Shown piece after piece: positions 23,417-31,773 of a stretch of DNA of 64,000 nucleotides. The position numbers were made by a program, and so were the translations under genes. The first letter of the stretch is position 1; each line of letters starts with the position of its first letter. A model generated the notes under the pieces. The model made no database searches and had not been told where the DNA came from. It saw only the letters and a list, made by a program, of their open reading frames with translations. The stretch comes from UBA1568 sp964488025 (GTDB lineage Bacteria > Patescibacteriota > Minisyncoccia > Moranbacterales > UBA1568). Location of the stretch: positions 65,683-129,682 of the forward strand of contig CAZATJ010000001.1 in assembly GCA_964488025.1 (NCBI GenBank). Direction: 5' to 3'.

Positions 23417-26275
23417 TTATTTTCGCTTACCAGAAGAAGAAAAAATGGCTTGTTCAGGAAGCAGTGTCAGAACAAATCGAGCGGTGAAAAGAACCAAAAT
23501 AGCGCTGAGGAGAACCCTGAACGAGAACATAAGTGATGTCGGAATATAGGAAGAAATGGCAGCCAGATATTTTTTGGTTCCCTGAAGCGTCCCCTGGGCG
23601 AAACCGGACTCCTTGAGCTCCACCTGAATAGAGGCTGAAAAGTGAATTTCCGTCGACTCAAGCGGCGAAATATTCCAAATATCACGCAATGCCCGTCGAA
23701 CATCTTGTGATTGGGTGATTGAGGTCGCCAAAGCAATATTATAAACATCCGGCGGCGATTTGAGCGCAGAAAAGGTAATTCCCATAGGAAAAGCCTCATT
23801 TATGAGGATATTATCCACCGTCCATTGACGAGGAGGAGCCCCCAGAGCGAGAAAGTTTGGCAGGTAAGCCGCCCTAAATGAGAAATCTTCACCGGAAAAA
23901 CCCTCAAAGACCGAGTCGCTGTATGCGCTGCAAAAACCGCCGCTACATGCCAAAGAAGCCGCTCCATCAACATCCTTGTACTGCCCGACGAGTTTCGGCC
24001 AAGCCGTGCCTAAATCGGCGGATTCGATGGAAAGCACCGGAGCGATAACATGGAACGTGCGAGCAAGTGCCACTGTTTTTCCGGTGACTGTATCATTGGC
24101 GGTCAGAGTCACCGTGTACGTCTCTCCTGCTTCCCCAGTTACCGGAAAAAAGTTGACGAAATTCTGCTGCCCAATCGTGATATTTCCAAAAGCATCTTCT
24201 TCACAATCTTGGGAAACAACTAAGCGATTACAAAGAAGTTCCGCTCCATTGATAGTCCACTGAAAATTTGTCAAATTAGTCGGGTCAACTCTCAGTCCGA
24301 TGACTTCATTTTTGATAATGCGACAAGCCACCCTATCAAGCGGATCATCATTGCAAATAATATCCGGGCTTAGGGCAACCTGCATCGTCGATCCTATCAA
24401 AACAGGATTCACTTTATAAGCGGAAATTTTCTGTCCGGTAGAAGTGAATTTTACCACCACATCGCTTTTCCCCTTGCGAACAGCCCCACTCGAAAAGTTC
24501 TCCGATGCCTTTACCGTAAAACGCAGATACCCGATACCACCAATCAGATAGCTCCCTAATGTGTTCCCAGCCAGAAGCGTGGTTGCATTGTTTAAAATAT
24601 CGAGCTTGAGTCGTACTGAGTCAAGCGCCGCGCCCTTAACATTACCGAGCAGCTTCAGCGCCTGAAGATCACTCGTCACATTTGCGGAAATAAGAGACCC
24701 GCTATTTCTGAATTGGGCGTTATTACTCAGTTCCACGTCCCACTCAAACAGTATTTCACTTAAGCTACGACCAGGGTTTCCCACGCTGGCCTGAGCAACG
24801 ACGAAGTCGCCGCCACCCTCCGGCAGTCCGGTCGTCGCATCAACCGACTCATCATTAATCGGGGTATCAGGAGTCGCTGAAACACCGATATCCAAGATAG
24901 TGGCCTGACCACCTTGCGTCGGATCAACCAGGTTTCTTTCCAGACATCTGTTGAGATCAAAATCGGCCGAGAGCATTGTCACCGTATACCCCTTAATCGA
25001 CTCTACAAATGACCCGAGTCCGGTCGCAAGGGTTATTGGACAATCCTTTTTGGAAAAAGCCCACATAATCATCGCTGAAGAATCGTCATATTTCGTTGCA
25101 AACATTGATGTTCCTTCAATCGCCACCCCTATCTGATCGCCGGCGGAATAATTCCAAGTGATACTACTCTGACTCAACCCAACAGTATTAGCCTCATCCT
25201 TATTTCCGTTATCAGCCGTATCCGAATCGGCAGGATTCGTTCCCCAGAACTCTTCTTCATTTGCGCCAAATATCCCATCCCCATTGGTAAATCCTGGTAC
25301 TATCGGAAAAAGATGCTGACAAGCGCGAGTGATCCCGCCTCCGCTGCTGCATGATGTGAGAGGAGAACCGCTCGAACAAAGGAAGGATTCTGTCTCTGCT
25401 ATATTCGATGGTACACAATAGGGGACTCCGACACCACAAGCAGCTCCCCCGCTACTACATACAGGCAGCCCAGCCGCATGACAGACGGTCCCATCGACAA
25501 ACTCAAATGCCGGACCGGAAGTGCCAGGGGTCGGTGGAACAGGAACAGTAGGATCTGAACCGCCATCTCCCGGAATGACTATATCTATCGGATTCACCTC
25601 GGTATCGCCCTGCAAACACACGGCTATAGTGCCACTGGGACAATCGAAACTGACATTGCCTGATTCTCCGAGCTCATATTTTTTTCCAGATTTCGGATCA
25701 TCAACGTAACAGTGATCATTGGTACCAACCCGATTATCCCCGCCATACCGAGCCTTGTAGCCATCGTTATCAGTATCCGATCCATAGCTGGCCTCAGCTT
25801 TGTCAAAACCATTCTGAGCGATAATCTTCGCGGCATCTACCTTCCAATCGTTTACAGTGATTCTCCCATCGCCATCACTATCACACAAAGCAAGATTCCC
25901 TCCACCGATATTACATTCGACACGCTTAAGATACCAGGTGTAATACAAATCCGTCTCGTTGGTGGAAAAGTACATTGGAAAAGCTTTGGCAGTGATTTTT
26001 TCTCCCGGCTTGGGGTCGCTTGGATTGAAAAAGAGGGAAACCTCGGGTGCTGGTTTTTTATTATCGGCGGTGTTGAAACTTTCCCCCTGACTCTGGATAC
26101 TTCCAGTATCAAGATGGTATCTTTTTTCCATATCGGAAAACACCGAAGAAGGAGAAGGTATCTTGGGACCACTGAAAAGTCCGGCAGAGGCCGGAAGGGT
26201 GCTCATGACAAAAAAATGCAAAAGGACAAGGACATTCAGGAGCACTTTTTGTTTTTTTCGAAAAAATCCAATCAT
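23417..26275 (-). CDS. Large secreted, membrane-anchored protein of the T4SS-like operon
   Basis: 952 aa from ATG 26275; a TTG at 26296 overlapping the previous stop is an alternative. Signal peptide (LLNVLVLLHFFVMSTLPASA), an EF-hand-like acidic loop (CDSDGDGRITVNDW, SDTDNDGYKARYGGDN), a Pro/Gly linker (GGSDPTVPVPPTPGTSG), many cysteines in the first half, beta-rich Ig/PKD-like segments (VTGEAGETYTVTLTANDTVT), and a C-terminal transmembrane helix (SFRVLLSAILVLFTARFVLT) with a basic tail. It is probably an exported structural component or adhesin of the machine encoded upstream; no named family is recognised. Confidence 0.7.
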   Translation of the reverse strand: MIGFFRKKQKVLLNVLVLLHFFVMSTLPASAGLFSGPKIPSPSSVFSDMEKRYHLDTGSIQSQGESFNTADNKKPAPEVSLFFNPSDPKPGEKITAKAFPMYFSTNETDLYYTWYLKRVECNIGGGNLALCDSDGDGRITVNDWKVDAAKIIAQNGFDKAEASYGSDTDNDGYKARYGGDNRVGTNDHCYVDDPKSGKKYELGESGNVSFDCPSGTIAVCLQGDTEVNPIDIVIPGDGGSDPTVPVPPTPGTSGPAFEFVDGTVCHAAGLPVCSSGGAACGVGVPYCVPSNIAETESFLCSSGSPLTSCSSGGGITRACQHLFPIVPGFTNGDGIFGANEEEFWGTNPADSDTADNGNKDEANTVGLSQSSITWNYSAGDQIGVAIEGTSMFATKYDDSSAMIMWAFSKKDCPITLATGLGSFVESIKGYTVTMLSADFDLNRCLERNLVDPTQGGQATILDIGVSATPDTPINDESVDATTGLPEGGGDFVVAQASVGNPGRSLSEILFEWDVELSNNAQFRNSGSLISANVTSDLQALKLLGNVKGAALDSVRLKLDILNNATTLLAGNTLGSYLIGGIGYLRFTVKASENFSSGAVRKGKSDVVVKFTSTGQKISAYKVNPVLIGSTMQVALSPDIICNDDPLDRVACRIIKNEVIGLRVDPTNLTNFQWTINGAELLCNRLVVSQDCEEDAFGNITIGQQNFVNFFPVTGEAGETYTVTLTANDTVTGKTVALARTFHVIAPVLSIESADLGTAWPKLVGQYKDVDGAASLACSGGFCSAYSDSVFEGFSGEDFSFRAAYLPNFLALGAPPRQWTVDNILINEAFPMGITFSALKSPPDVYNIALATSITQSQDVRRALRDIWNISPLESTEIHFSASIQVELKESGFAQGTLQGTKKYLAAISSYIPTSLMFSFRVLLSAILVLFTARFVLTLLPEQAIFSSSGKRK

Positions 26276-26292
26276 ATATTTACGAAGAGATG

Positions 26293-26946
26293 TCAACGAA
26301 TAACGAGAAGGAATACATCGGTCAAGAAAAAGAAGAGCCAGCTGGCCGCCCAGGAATACCAGAGCGATTGAGAAAAATAGGCGATAAGACCGGCAAAAGG
26401 ACTAAAAATGATGAGCGGAGCGCTCTGCCAGGAAATGTCACCCGAAAGAAAGAGCAGTCCGACAAAAAAGATTGCTTGAAAAAACACTGCCCAAATTCCG
26501 AAAGATCGGAGCCAGAGCAATTGTACCAGGCCGCGGAAGAATGCCTCATACAAGAGCGTTGCCAACGAGGCAAAAACTAATTCGTACAAGAGAAACCAGA
26601 GAAAACTTTTCTGCACGCTCACCGGGAAGAAGTATTCCTCTGTCAGGTTTGTATACCGACTGAGGAAAAAAACCGCTACCAGTGCCAGTGCCACGGAAAT
26701 CATTCCGGACAATATGCCAAGAAATATTTTCCCCTCCTGCCAGCCCCAATTTTTCAAGGACTCTTTCAATACTATTCTACTATATAATATCGGAACCACC
26801 AAGAAAAAGGTAATACTGACCAAGAGCGTCTGAAATATTGGATTGATTTTTTCGCTCTGGCTGAAAAACCCCAAGAAAAACACCGAAAACACCACCAGGA
26901 GCCCGGTAACAATGAAACGCTTATTGAGAAAAATTTCTTTCGTCAT
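26293..26946 (-). CDS. Multi-pass membrane protein, CPBP-like
   Basis: 217 aa with about seven hydrophobic helices. The segment LLYEAFFRGLVQLLW resembles motif 1 (EExxxR) of CPBP/ABI intramembrane proteases, with YE in place of EE, but the later histidine motifs are not present, so proteolytic activity is doubtful. It sits inside the secretion operon between a small membrane protein and the large secreted protein, suggesting a role in its processing or membrane insertion (inference). Confidence 0.6.
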   Translation of the reverse strand: MTKEIFLNKRFIVTGLLVVFSVFFLGFFSQSEKINPIFQTLLVSITFFLVVPILYSRIVLKESLKNWGWQEGKIFLGILSGMISVALALVAVFFLSRYTNLTEEYFFPVSVQKSFLWFLLYELVFASLATLLYEAFFRGLVQLLWLRSFGIWAVFFQAIFFVGLLFLSGDISWQSAPLIIFSPFAGLIAYFSQSLWYSWAASWLFFFLTDVFLLVIR

Positions 26947-26951
26947 ATCGT

Positions 26952-27434
26952 TTATATTACTTTTTGTACTGACACGCCCTGATATTGAGGCTCATTGGCC
27001 GCCTCCTGCGCCTCCGCTGCTCGCGTCTTCTGATACTCGCGGATCATCTGGGCGTTGGTCTGCATCCCTGTTATTTCCGACAACTCTTTTCTCGCCTGAT
27101 CAGCAAGTTTCTTGGCCTGATAATAAGCATAGAGCACGCAGATGGTCGAGAAAGGAATCAGATTCACCGCCGGAATCACATCGAACAGTGAAAGGAAGAA
27201 AATAACAATCCGTACTTTCCATTTTCCCTTTCCCCACAAGAAAACGAACAGATAGACCGTGATGAAAAGGCCGAGGAGGTTGCCGACAATGGGAATGAAG
27301 TCAAGTAGGCCATCCTTCATAATGGCAAACGCCAAGGCCGGAATGAATGGGGTAAAGTCGCCATTCTTAATCGCCTTGCGCGCCTGAAACGCCATCCGCG
27401 CCGCCTCCTTTATGACATCATATCGTGCCCCCAT
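26952..27434 (-). CDS. Small membrane protein in the T4SS-like operon
   Basis: 160 aa. Amphipathic N-terminus (YDVIKEAARMAFQARKAI), two or three hydrophobic segments (~45-115, PIVGNLLGLFITVYLFVFLW, VRIVIFFLSLFDVIPAVNL), and a charged helical C-terminus (QAKKLADQARKELSEITG). I do not recognise the family. Its position directly behind the VirB4-like ATPase suggests an accessory subunit. Confidence 0.6.
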   Translation of the reverse strand: MGARYDVIKEAARMAFQARKAIKNGDFTPFIPALAFAIMKDGLLDFIPIVGNLLGLFITVYLFVFLWGKGKWKVRIVIFFLSLFDVIPAVNLIPFSTICVLYAYYQAKKLADQARKELSEITGMQTNAQMIREYQKTRAAEAQEAANEPQYQGVSVQKVI

Positions 27435-27464
27435 AGACAGAATCCCTTTTCAAAAAATATCCAG

Positions 27465-29462
27465 CTAATTCCCCGCGTCAAAATCCCGTTTGGCTTCCTC
27501 GATTTCCAAAAGCTGCCGTGGGTCGGAAGTAATAATCTGATCCTCGCTGTAAGACGCGATTACTTTGATGGCAGCATGTTTGGTACCGGCAAAAAAGATG
27601 CCTTCTCCAACATTGCTCTCCAAAAGGAGAAACTTCTCGTGATCGGTCAGGAAAAAGGTTTCGGCAATCAGATCAATCGAGGACGGCGATTGCCGCAACA
27701 GAAGCTGGAGTGACGAGTTGGTAATAATCGGCTTGCCGTAACGCGACGACATGAAGTCGCTGATATCCTGCGTGATAGTCGTCAGCCCCGTGTAGTATTT
27801 GCGACAACGCTTGGCGATACCGAAGAGGAATCCGGCAGCGTCTTCATGCTGCATCATCACCCAGGCCTCGTCCACCACAATCACCCGTTTCTTCATGTGC
27901 GTCCGAATCTCATTCCACACGAACTGGAGAATGATATACATGGCAATCGGTCGCAACTCCTCCTCGAGATCGCGGATATTAAATGCCACCAGCTGATTAT
28001 TCATTTCGATGTTGGTCTGCTTATCGAGAAATCCTCCGAAAATCCCTTCCGTATAACGCTCAAGACGGATGGAAAGCGATTCGGCTCCATCCATATTCTG
28101 AAGCACCGCGTAGAGGTCGGACATGGTCGGAAATGACGAAGCATCCAACTGGGAATAATCACTGACCTGGGTAATGTCACGAATAGCATACGTTTCCCGG
28201 ATGGCCCGGTCGAGAATGGAGTCCTCTTCCGGAGTCACCGAACCAAGCATAAGGTGGAGAAGTCCAATCAGGTTGGCAACCGCGCTCCGAAATACCCCCT
28301 GAACATCCTCATCATCCACCCTCCTTGGCAGATCGAATGGGTTGAGGTGGGCATCGGAATTGAGAGAAATATTGAGAAAAGTGCCTCCCACCGCATCACA
28401 GAGATGTTTGTATTCATTTTCCGGATCGATAATAATGACACTCGCACCGAACATCATGGAGCGGAGCACCTCGAGCTTCACGGTATAACTTTTTCCGGCA
28501 CCGGATTTGGCGAAAACGACCATGTTGGCATTTTCCATCTTGAAACGATCGAATAGTATCAGTCCGTTATTATGGCGATTGATTCCGAAAAGCACCCCTT
28601 GATTGGATGAAAGGTCGGAAGAGACAAAGGGAAAGGTAGTCGAAAGAGGCTCGGTATTCAGGTTATTAGCCACATCAAGGACATCGTTCGCGAGTGGCCG
28701 AGTCGCGGCGAAACCCTGATCCATTCGGAGTACCGCGGCCTTGGTATACACTAACTGAGCTTCAAGAATCGATTGAATAGCACTACACTTGTCCGTCAGG
28801 TCGCCTTCGTCCTTACCGAAAATGGTCATATATATGCCGAAACGGAAAAATTTTTCCGTCCCCTGCAAGAGGCTGTTCCGTAAATTTTCTATATCTTCAA
28901 GTGCCGTTTCAAGCATTGGATCGCGAATCTTCCCGTCCTCTGCCTCGATATGAATCTGTGACTGGACCTGGGTTGCCGATTTGCGAAGATTCTTCATAAT
29001 CTCTCCGGTATCAATCGGATGAATGAAGAGCGCCGCATCCATGCTAAAGTCGATATTGATAATCGGCGAAAACCAGTTTGTCGAAAGAAACCGCGGATAA
29101 GCGACAACAAAATAGGTGCGCGAAAGGACATTGCCGATCTGCATGGTATTAGGACCAAGTTTGACGGCCGGAGGAGCGATCAGGTCTTTCAGCGTGGCGA
29201 TGCCCTGGTGATAGAGAGCGTCTGTCTCTTTGGAGGCTTCAACATTCTTTCCTGATAAAGAAAGACTACTCACCGAGGTGATAGATGCCGGTGCCACATA
29301 CGGCATCGGATTGATTGGTTCGGGAGTTTTCTCCGAGATAGCCACTGCCTCCTCGGGCAGCGACTGCGATACCGCCGATTTTTTGGACGGTACGAACGAC
29401 GGTGACACCAGGTCCCACAAGTCGGCTTTCGCGCTTTTTTTGAGAGTGATTCTCTTATCCAT
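27465..29462 (-). CDS. VirB4/TraC-like secretion ATPase
   Basis: 665 aa AAA+ ATPase energising type IV secretion or conjugation-type pili. Walker A SGAGKSYTVK (GAGKS 321-325), IIIDPENEYKHL, Walker B VIVVDEAWVMM, then the conserved TRYGKPIITNSSLQLLLRQS-like region (SSRYGKPIITNSSLQLLLRQ) and a C-terminal TSDPRQ. Residues ~110-290 form a VirB4-type N-terminal domain. A separate TraC-N-like gene lies 11 nt upstream, so the protein is split compared with classical VirB4. Cytoplasmic, at the inner face of the membrane. Confidence 0.9.
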   Translation of the reverse strand: MDKRITLKKSAKADLWDLVSPSFVPSKKSAVSQSLPEEAVAISEKTPEPINPMPYVAPASITSVSSLSLSGKNVEASKETDALYHQGIATLKDLIAPPAVKLGPNTMQIGNVLSRTYFVVAYPRFLSTNWFSPIINIDFSMDAALFIHPIDTGEIMKNLRKSATQVQSQIHIEAEDGKIRDPMLETALEDIENLRNSLLQGTEKFFRFGIYMTIFGKDEGDLTDKCSAIQSILEAQLVYTKAAVLRMDQGFAATRPLANDVLDVANNLNTEPLSTTFPFVSSDLSSNQGVLFGINRHNNGLILFDRFKMENANMVVFAKSGAGKSYTVKLEVLRSMMFGASVIIIDPENEYKHLCDAVGGTFLNISLNSDAHLNPFDLPRRVDDEDVQGVFRSAVANLIGLLHLMLGSVTPEEDSILDRAIRETYAIRDITQVSDYSQLDASSFPTMSDLYAVLQNMDGAESLSIRLERYTEGIFGGFLDKQTNIEMNNQLVAFNIRDLEEELRPIAMYIILQFVWNEIRTHMKKRVIVVDEAWVMMQHEDAAGFLFGIAKRCRKYYTGLTTITQDISDFMSSRYGKPIITNSSLQLLLRQSPSSIDLIAETFFLTDHEKFLLLESNVGEGIFFAGTKHAAIKVIASYSEDQIITSDPRQLLEIEEAKRDFDAGN

Positions 29463-29473
29463 GAGAGATGAAA

Positions 29474-30154
29474 TTATGAGAGTTCGATATCTCCCACGTT
29501 CTTCAGATCGGTGGTCGTAAAGAGCGAAGGATTATAGCTGTTATACAGAAGTTCAATAACCTCCTCGGTCTTAAGTTGTGTTACTTTGACACCCGTGGCA
29601 GAAAGCGCCTGTGCGATATGATCTACGCGTTGAAACAATTGACTCTTGTAGGTTTCGAAAATTCCCCCCTTGGAGTGAGTCGCCTGTTTCGGGCTGAAAA
29701 TACCCCCCAGTTTCGTGAAGAGACCGCCCGCCTTATCTTCGGCCGAAGAAAAAGGAACAATAATGTAGAAAAACTTGGACATAATATTGGAAACTTCGCT
29801 CAGATTTTTGATGAAGCCCCTATACTCGCCAATCTGAAAACGAAGCAGTTCATTTTCCTGCTGCCGCTCCTCCGCATCCAACTGTTCCATATAGGGAGTG
29901 ATATTAAATCGGCGCGACTGGATGACAATCTGCACAGGAAAATCAAGCGAATTCAAAAATGACTGGTACTGAGCGATGATAGCCTCCTGCTCTTGGCTTG
30001 ACTTGAGATCGAAGTTGAGCGAAGAAACTAAAAGTACCGCCCGAAGCGCCCCCGTCTTGAGAACGATAATGCCGTCCCGCAACTCTTCCACATCGACATA
30101 CTGTTGCGTGCTGGAAGCGCCGGCGCTTTTCTTTTTTGGTTTCAAAAATTCCAT
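29474..30154 (-). CDS. TraC/VirB4 N-terminal-like protein
   Basis: 226 aa from ATG 30154. The segment QQYVDVEELRDGIIVLKTGA followed by LRAVLLVSSLNFDLKSSQEQ matches the 'TraC-like' N-terminal domain found beside VirB4 ATPases in CPR genomes. No ATPase motifs. It has an RQQENELLRF helical region and a flexible loop (LGGIFSPKQATHSKGG). It ends 11 nt before the ATPase gene, which has its own start, so this is a natural gene split rather than a frameshift. Probably the docking part of the ATPase. Confidence 0.8.
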   Translation of the reverse strand: MEFLKPKKKSAGASSTQQYVDVEELRDGIIVLKTGALRAVLLVSSLNFDLKSSQEQEAIIAQYQSFLNSLDFPVQIVIQSRRFNITPYMEQLDAEERQQENELLRFQIGEYRGFIKNLSEVSNIMSKFFYIIVPFSSAEDKAGGLFTKLGGIFSPKQATHSKGGIFETYKSQLFQRVDHIAQALSATGVKVTQLKTEEVIELLYNSYNPSLFTTTDLKNVGDIELS

Positions 30155-30163
30155 ACAAACCAA

Positions 30164-30262
30164 CTATCAATTATCAATCAGCAATAAACTCTTCGCCCTC
30201 ACTCCTCCTCGTTTTCTGTTGACTGCTTTTTGGCTATCCGTTATCTGTTGATTGTTATTTGT
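30164..30262. repeat. AT-rich intergenic repeat-like spacer inside the secretion operon
   Basis: 99 bp containing CAACTATCAATTATCAATCAG and GTTGATTGTTATTTG (30249-30263), imperfectly complementary. No gene. It resembles the dispersed AT-rich palindromic spacers elsewhere in the window. Confidence 0.45.
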
Positions 30263-30667
30263 TTATTGTCTACTGTCTATGATGCGGGCCAACTCCTTCA
30301 GTGTATCACGATTTAATTCCTTGCTTGCCTGAGGTACCAAAACATCATTCTTGCTTTCATCATCACGCGACTTCACGGAAATCATTCTCGGCACTGGCCG
30401 TTCCCATACCGAAAGCTTGGGACGAAACAAAAACAGAAACGCATACCCGATATAGGATGTCATAGGAAAACCATTCGGCTTATAAAACGCCAGAAGCAAA
30501 AAAAATAACACGACCGGAACGGAAAGGACGATTGCCAGCGCGCCTCCGAAAATCATAAAGAGAAGGGCCACTACTGCACCGGCCGCTATCAGCCACCCCA
30601 ACTGCTTCCAGGTGAGCGGTCCGGCGATCTTGTCTTCGACATCAATAAATTGTGGAACAGAGGACAT
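30263..30667 (-). CDS. PrgI family protein (T4SS component)
   Basis: 134 aa (a second ATG at 30670 adds one residue). The N-terminal PQFIDVEDKIAGPLTWKQLG is the PrgI family signature, followed by two adjacent transmembrane helices (~25-65) and a basic cytoplasmic tail (RPKLSVWERPVPRM). PrgI proteins accompany VirB4-like ATPases in Gram-positive-type conjugation systems and in CPR, and are thought to be membrane partners like VirB3. Confidence 0.88.
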   Translation of the reverse strand: MSSVPQFIDVEDKIAGPLTWKQLGWLIAAGAVVALLFMIFGGALAIVLSVPVVLFFLLLAFYKPNGFPMTSYIGYAFLFLFRPKLSVWERPVPRMISVKSRDDESKNDVLVPQASKELNRDTLKELARIIDSRQ

Positions 30668-30767
30668 CATACGGGCAGCTTTTAGTTTATAGCTTCATTA
30701 GTTTTTAGTTTTTGAAATCCAAAAACCCATCGGTGCCTTGCTTGCTCTATACCCCACATCTACTTCA

Positions 30768-31757
30768 TCATTCTCCATCTTTTCCCAGACTGACCGGACG
30801 GATATGAAAAGGGTTTGACCGTGAAGCCGCGGGATGAGATACGGCAGGGCGTGAAACCGCCTCTGCTTCGGCTTTCTCTGCCGGCAACACATGATGAGAA
30901 GAAAAAGTCAACGCCCCTGACTGCTCGGGCGAAAAAGTATTCGGCTGAAAAGAAGCTTTTTGCGGCGCTCTGGGCGGTTGAAATTGACCCTGCCCAGAAA
31001 CGGCTGACTGTTGAGGAACAAAGGGTGGGAAAACGATTATACTTTGCTCCGTATCGATCTCAACCGGAAAATTTTCTTCAACAGATTTCAGTACCAGGTT
31101 GACTCGTTCGCGCTCTTCCGGAGACAAACGCTTGCCATTTTCCGAACGAAAGAGGAAATTCCCCCGCAGAACACTGTCGTGATGTCCCACTCCCAGTTCA
31201 TCGCGGTAGTACTTGATCCAATAGAGAAGCGACGGCCGCACCGGTTCCGCCTGTGACCGTATCTTAATCCGTTCCTGCGTAATGAGCTGGTTCCCCAGTT
31301 GTTCATACTTGGAGAGGGCCTGGAGGAGCGGGAGTTTTACCGTCACCACTACCCGTTTCGGTGTCACGTTTTCCGATGCCTCCTCCACTTTCGGTCTCGG
31401 CTTGATGGTTAGAATTTCCTTTTGAATAAAAATAAGGGTTTGCTCTGCCTTGTCACCTATCACTTCTTGTAATCCTGAGCGCAGACCAACCTCATCAATT
31501 TCTCCAAAAAAGAACCAGCGGATAAGGACGCTGACACCTTCGATAGAAGCATCATCACAACCTAGTTTTCCCTGAAGTTCTGTCAATTTAAGAGGGAGTT
31601 CTTCGGATGTTAATATAGCTTTTTTCTCCTCTGGTAACAAATCAAAACGAGACCAGACATTTTGAATTTCAGTCTTTGACATTGTCCCGCCATTTATCTC
31701 CTCAGATGCAAGCAGAGGATAATAAATAGGCTTATTTGTAATTGTTTTTCCAAACAT
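30768..31757 (-). CDS. Unknown cytoplasmic protein of the T4SS-like operon
   Basis: 329 aa, no signal or membrane segment. Residues 1-120 are helical (FDLLPEEKKAILTSEELPLK), 125-240 hold a conserved-looking domain (VTVKLPLLQALSKYEQLGNQ, SLLYWIKYYRDELGVGHHDS, LSPEERERVNLVLKSVEENF), and the C-terminal third is disordered and rich in Q, P and S (SAVSGQGQFQPPRAPQKASF). An internal ATG at residue 26 is an alternative start. Family not recognised; it is conserved in position between the VirB6-like and PrgI genes. Confidence 0.65.
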   Translation of the reverse strand: MFGKTITNKPIYYPLLASEEINGGTMSKTEIQNVWSRFDLLPEEKKAILTSEELPLKLTELQGKLGCDDASIEGVSVLIRWFFFGEIDEVGLRSGLQEVIGDKAEQTLIFIQKEILTIKPRPKVEEASENVTPKRVVVTVKLPLLQALSKYEQLGNQLITQERIKIRSQAEPVRPSLLYWIKYYRDELGVGHHDSVLRGNFLFRSENGKRLSPEERERVNLVLKSVEENFPVEIDTEQSIIVFPPFVPQQSAVSGQGQFQPPRAPQKASFQPNTFSPEQSGALTFSSHHVLPAEKAEAEAVSRPAVSHPAASRSNPFHIRPVSLGKDGE

Positions 31758-31773
31758 ACCTCATAGAATTTTA

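Noticed and set aside
27465..30154. VirB4 broken by a frameshift
   Set aside because: Both parts have proper starts and family-specific boundaries; the split arrangement is known in CPR genomes.
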